A stretch of DNA of 7,695 bases from Actinomycetes bacterium (GTDB taxonomy: Bacteria > Actinomycetota > Acidimicrobiia > Acidimicrobiales > Acidimicrobiaceae). Below the pieces are notes generated by a model, which saw only the letters and a list, made by a program, of their open reading frames with translations, ran no database searches and was not told the DNA's origin. The position numbers and the translations under genes were made by a program. Shown piece after piece: positions 6,279-7,695 of the stretch. Within the stretch, counting starts at the first letter, position 1; each line of letters opens with the position of its first letter. The DNA lies in contig JAKAOC010000097.1 of the NCBI GenBank assembly GCA_021823385.1, positions 1 to 7,695 of the forward strand, written 5' to 3'.

Positions 6279-6773
6279 ATGCAAACCGATGAGGCATCAC
6301 GCGCGCGCCTGGCGACTTCGGCGGATGCGGCCGAGCTCGTGCGGCTGCGCGCTCTGATGTTCGAATCGATGGGAGTGTCGGCAGCCGATCCGCGCTGGCG
6401 AAGCGCCTGCCTCAGCTTTCTAGAGGTCAACCTGGGAAACAGCCTCCTCATTGGCGCGGTGGTGGACGCGCCCGACGGAAGTGGGCTGGCCTCGGGCGGA
6501 CTTGCCAACTTGATGGTGCGCACGCCGTCACCGTCGTCCCCCACCGGCACGCTGGCCTATCTCAGCTCCATGAGCACCGACCCACGATGGCAGCGTATGG
6601 GCTACGGCAGGGCCGTCATCGTGCGCCTGCTGCAGGAGCTGGAGGGCGCTGGAGTCGCCCAGGCGGAGCTGCATGCGACTTCGGCGGGTGAGCGCCTCTA
6701 TCGCAGCCTCGGCTTCGCCGAACGGCCCGGCGGATTGGAGATGCGCATTGACGTCGGCCCGCGCCGGAGCTGA
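6279..6773 (+). CDS. GNAT family N-acetyltransferase
   Basis: Acetyl-CoA-dependent transferase of unknown acceptor. The 164 aa protein spans a single GNAT fold. Residues 96-118 (LSSMSTDPRWQRMGYGRAVIVRLL) are strand 4 plus motif A, with the pyrophosphate-binding Q-x-x-G-x-G at 105-110. LHATSAGERLYRSLGF (131-146) is motif B, with the Tyr-x-x-x-Gly-Phe ending typical of the family. The N-terminal part (RLATSADAAELVRLRALMFES) is the usual helix 1-2 acceptor side. The ATG at 6279 follows the permease terminator by 45 nt, has no Shine-Dalgarno and lies 8 nt after TATGCT. It appears monocistronic, with no link in function visible to its neighbours. Small-molecule and protein-N-terminal acetylation are both possible. 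Confidence 0.87.
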   Translation: MQTDEASRARLATSADAAELVRLRALMFESMGVSAADPRWRSACLSFLEVNLGNSLLIGAVVDAPDGSGLASGGLANLMVRTPSPSSPTGTLAYLSSMSTDPRWQRMGYGRAVIVRLLQELEGAGVAQAELHATSAGERLYRSLGFAERPGGLEMRIDVGPRRS

Positions 6774-6869
6774 GTCGCACCGATTCCGACGCCTTGTTGC
6801 CCGGCAGTCGGATGAAACCGGGGATTTCGCACCTTTGGGCTAACGACCGGGGCCGATCCTGACGATCTT

Positions 6870-6875
6870 TATAAG
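6870..6875 (+). promoter_or_regulatory. Candidate -10 element for the secreted-protein gene
   Basis: TATAAG sits in an AT-rich island (tttataaggta) inside GC-rich intergenic DNA, 38 nt before the ATG at 6914. No good -35 is found at the usual distance, so the sigma class is open. The leader it would give contains a small hairpin, GGACG-AAG-CGTCC (6886-6898), followed at once by the ribosome binding site AGGAG at 6902-6906, with 7 nt to the ATG. The hairpin could affect ribosome access. Otherwise the 6774-6913 gap holds nothing I recognise. Confidence 0.45.
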
Positions 6876-6913
6876 GTAGAAGCCGGGACGAAGCGTCCGA
6901 GAGGAGTACTCGA

Positions 6914-7695
6914 ATGGAACGTCGCAACCGAGCCGCTTCCACCAAGCACGCTTTGAAGCCAATGCTTTATGCAGGTGGTGCCCTGGTGCTCGTGGTAGGA
7001 GGCGCGGCTATCGGCTTTTATCAGCTGAGGGGATCTAGCACCTCCTCGTCCCAGACCACCTCGACGACCTCGGCCCCCTCGGCCTCCAGCCCCGCGACGA
7101 CCACCGGTCCCTCTACCACGGCCGGCTCGGCCAGTTCCTCGAGCACCTTCGGGGCAGTCCCCTCCGGCTTCTATCCTTCCTCGGCCACCTTCGTCTCCTC
7201 CACCGACGCCTTTGCCCTGGGCGGAGTGGCCTGCTCCTCCTCGCCCACCGGATGGTGCGCAGAGCTGGCAGCCTCCACCAACACCGGCGGAAGCTGGACC
7301 GCGGTCCCGATGTCCGGCATACCGCTGGTGGAAAGGGCTCCCATCGGACAGCCGAAGTCCGCTGCCAATGGCGTAACATCGGTCCGCTTCGCCAACTCGA
7401 GCGTCGGCTACGCCTTCGGCCCGGCTCTTTATCTAACCACCGACGGGGGCCTGAGCTGGACCAAGCTCTCGGTGCCGGGCGTGACTGGGCTGGGAACCAC
7501 CGAGCTGGTCCACTCGCTGGAGATCGGCGGTGGGACGGCCACCGCCCTCCTGGTTCCCGCCAGTGGCACGGGCACCTACTACCTGGTCAGCGCCCAGGTG
7601 GCAACGGCGCCCCAGAGCTTTACCGCCGAGACGACCCCGGTTGCGAACGCGGCGTACGGCGGTTACTTCCGCAACTCCCTGGGCGAGCTGGTGGA
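6914..7695 (+). CDS. Membrane-anchored or secreted Asp-box (BNR-like) beta-propeller protein, N-terminal part
   Basis: The frame is open for 260 codons from the ATG at 6914 to the window edge, so the gene is incomplete at its 3' end. Residues 1-16 are basic (MERRNRAASTKHALKP). Residues 17-36 are a hydrophobic segment rich in Gly, Ala and Val, acting as signal peptide or anchor. Residues 41-78 form a Ser/Thr-rich linker with Pro, typical of extracytoplasmic spacers. The following domain has Asp-box-like motifs STNTGGSWTAV (121-131) and TTDGGLSWTKL (175-185), each with the S/T-x-x-x-G-x-x-W pattern, plus VSSTDAFALG and FANSSVGYAFG strands, as in BNR/Ycf48-type propellers. C107 and C115 may form a disulfide. 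A clear Shine-Dalgarno (AGGAG, 7-nt spacer) fixes the start. Its role is not evident; cell-surface binding is a guess. Confidence 0.85.
   Translation, partial: MERRNRAASTKHALKPMLYAGGALVLVVGGAAIGFYQLRGSSTSSSQTTSTTSAPSASSPATTTGPSTTAGSASSSSTFGAVPSGFYPSSATFVSSTDAFALGGVACSSSPTGWCAELAASTNTGGSWTAVPMSGIPLVERAPIGQPKSAANGVTSVRFANSSVGYAFGPALYLTTDGGLSWTKLSVPGVTGLGTTELVHSLEIGGGTATALLVPASGTGTYYLVSAQVATAPQSFTAETTPVANAAYGGYFRNSLGELV

Noticed and set aside
1..7695. CRISPR array, tRNA, rRNA, insertion sequence or attachment site
   Set aside because: No spaced direct repeats, cloverleaf, transposase or long terminal inverted repeats seen on either strand.

Overview
High-GC window with dense genes and GC-rich third codon positions. 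The gene set fits Actinomycetota: a rph-rdgB pair next to murI, an actinobacterial-type Zur operator, and a start with no visible ribosome binding site. An acidophilic Acidimicrobiia-like host is my guess from general resemblance of the proteins; no marker gene here proves it.

Layout. (1) The left edge, 1-29, probably holds the first codons of a minus-strand gene that leaves the window. (2) 160-885, plus strand, is a decayed beta-propeller-type gene with at least one frameshift and no usable start. (3) 959-4680 is a tightly packed minus-strand operon, transcribed right to left: an FMN-dependent alpha-hydroxy acid oxidase, glutamate racemase (murI), RNase PH (rph), and an ITP/XTP pyrophosphatase (rdgB/HAM1) fused to a C-terminal VOC/glyoxalase domain. 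(4) 4681-4816 is a divergent control region with a near-perfect Zur-type operator just upstream of (5) a two-gene plus-strand operon: a Fur-family regulator, most likely Zur, translationally coupled (TGATG overlap) to a polytopic membrane protein with an H-x4-D-E-H motif and a His-rich tail. (6) A long hairpin at 6194-6233 ends that operon. (7) A GNAT acetyltransferase follows, apparently from a leaderless transcript. (8) A secreted or membrane-anchored protein with Asp-box motifs starts at 6914 and runs off the right edge.

How it fits together. The minus operon mixes housekeeping roles: D-glutamate supply for peptidoglycan, 3'-end RNA trimming, and removal of non-canonical purine nucleotides. 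It also includes a hydroxy-acid oxidase and an added VOC domain whose substrates cannot be read from sequence. The plus operon looks like a self-contained metal-homeostasis module: a metal sensor that probably represses its own promoter and that of an uncharacterised permease. This module and the RdgB-VOC fusion are the two most interesting items in the window.
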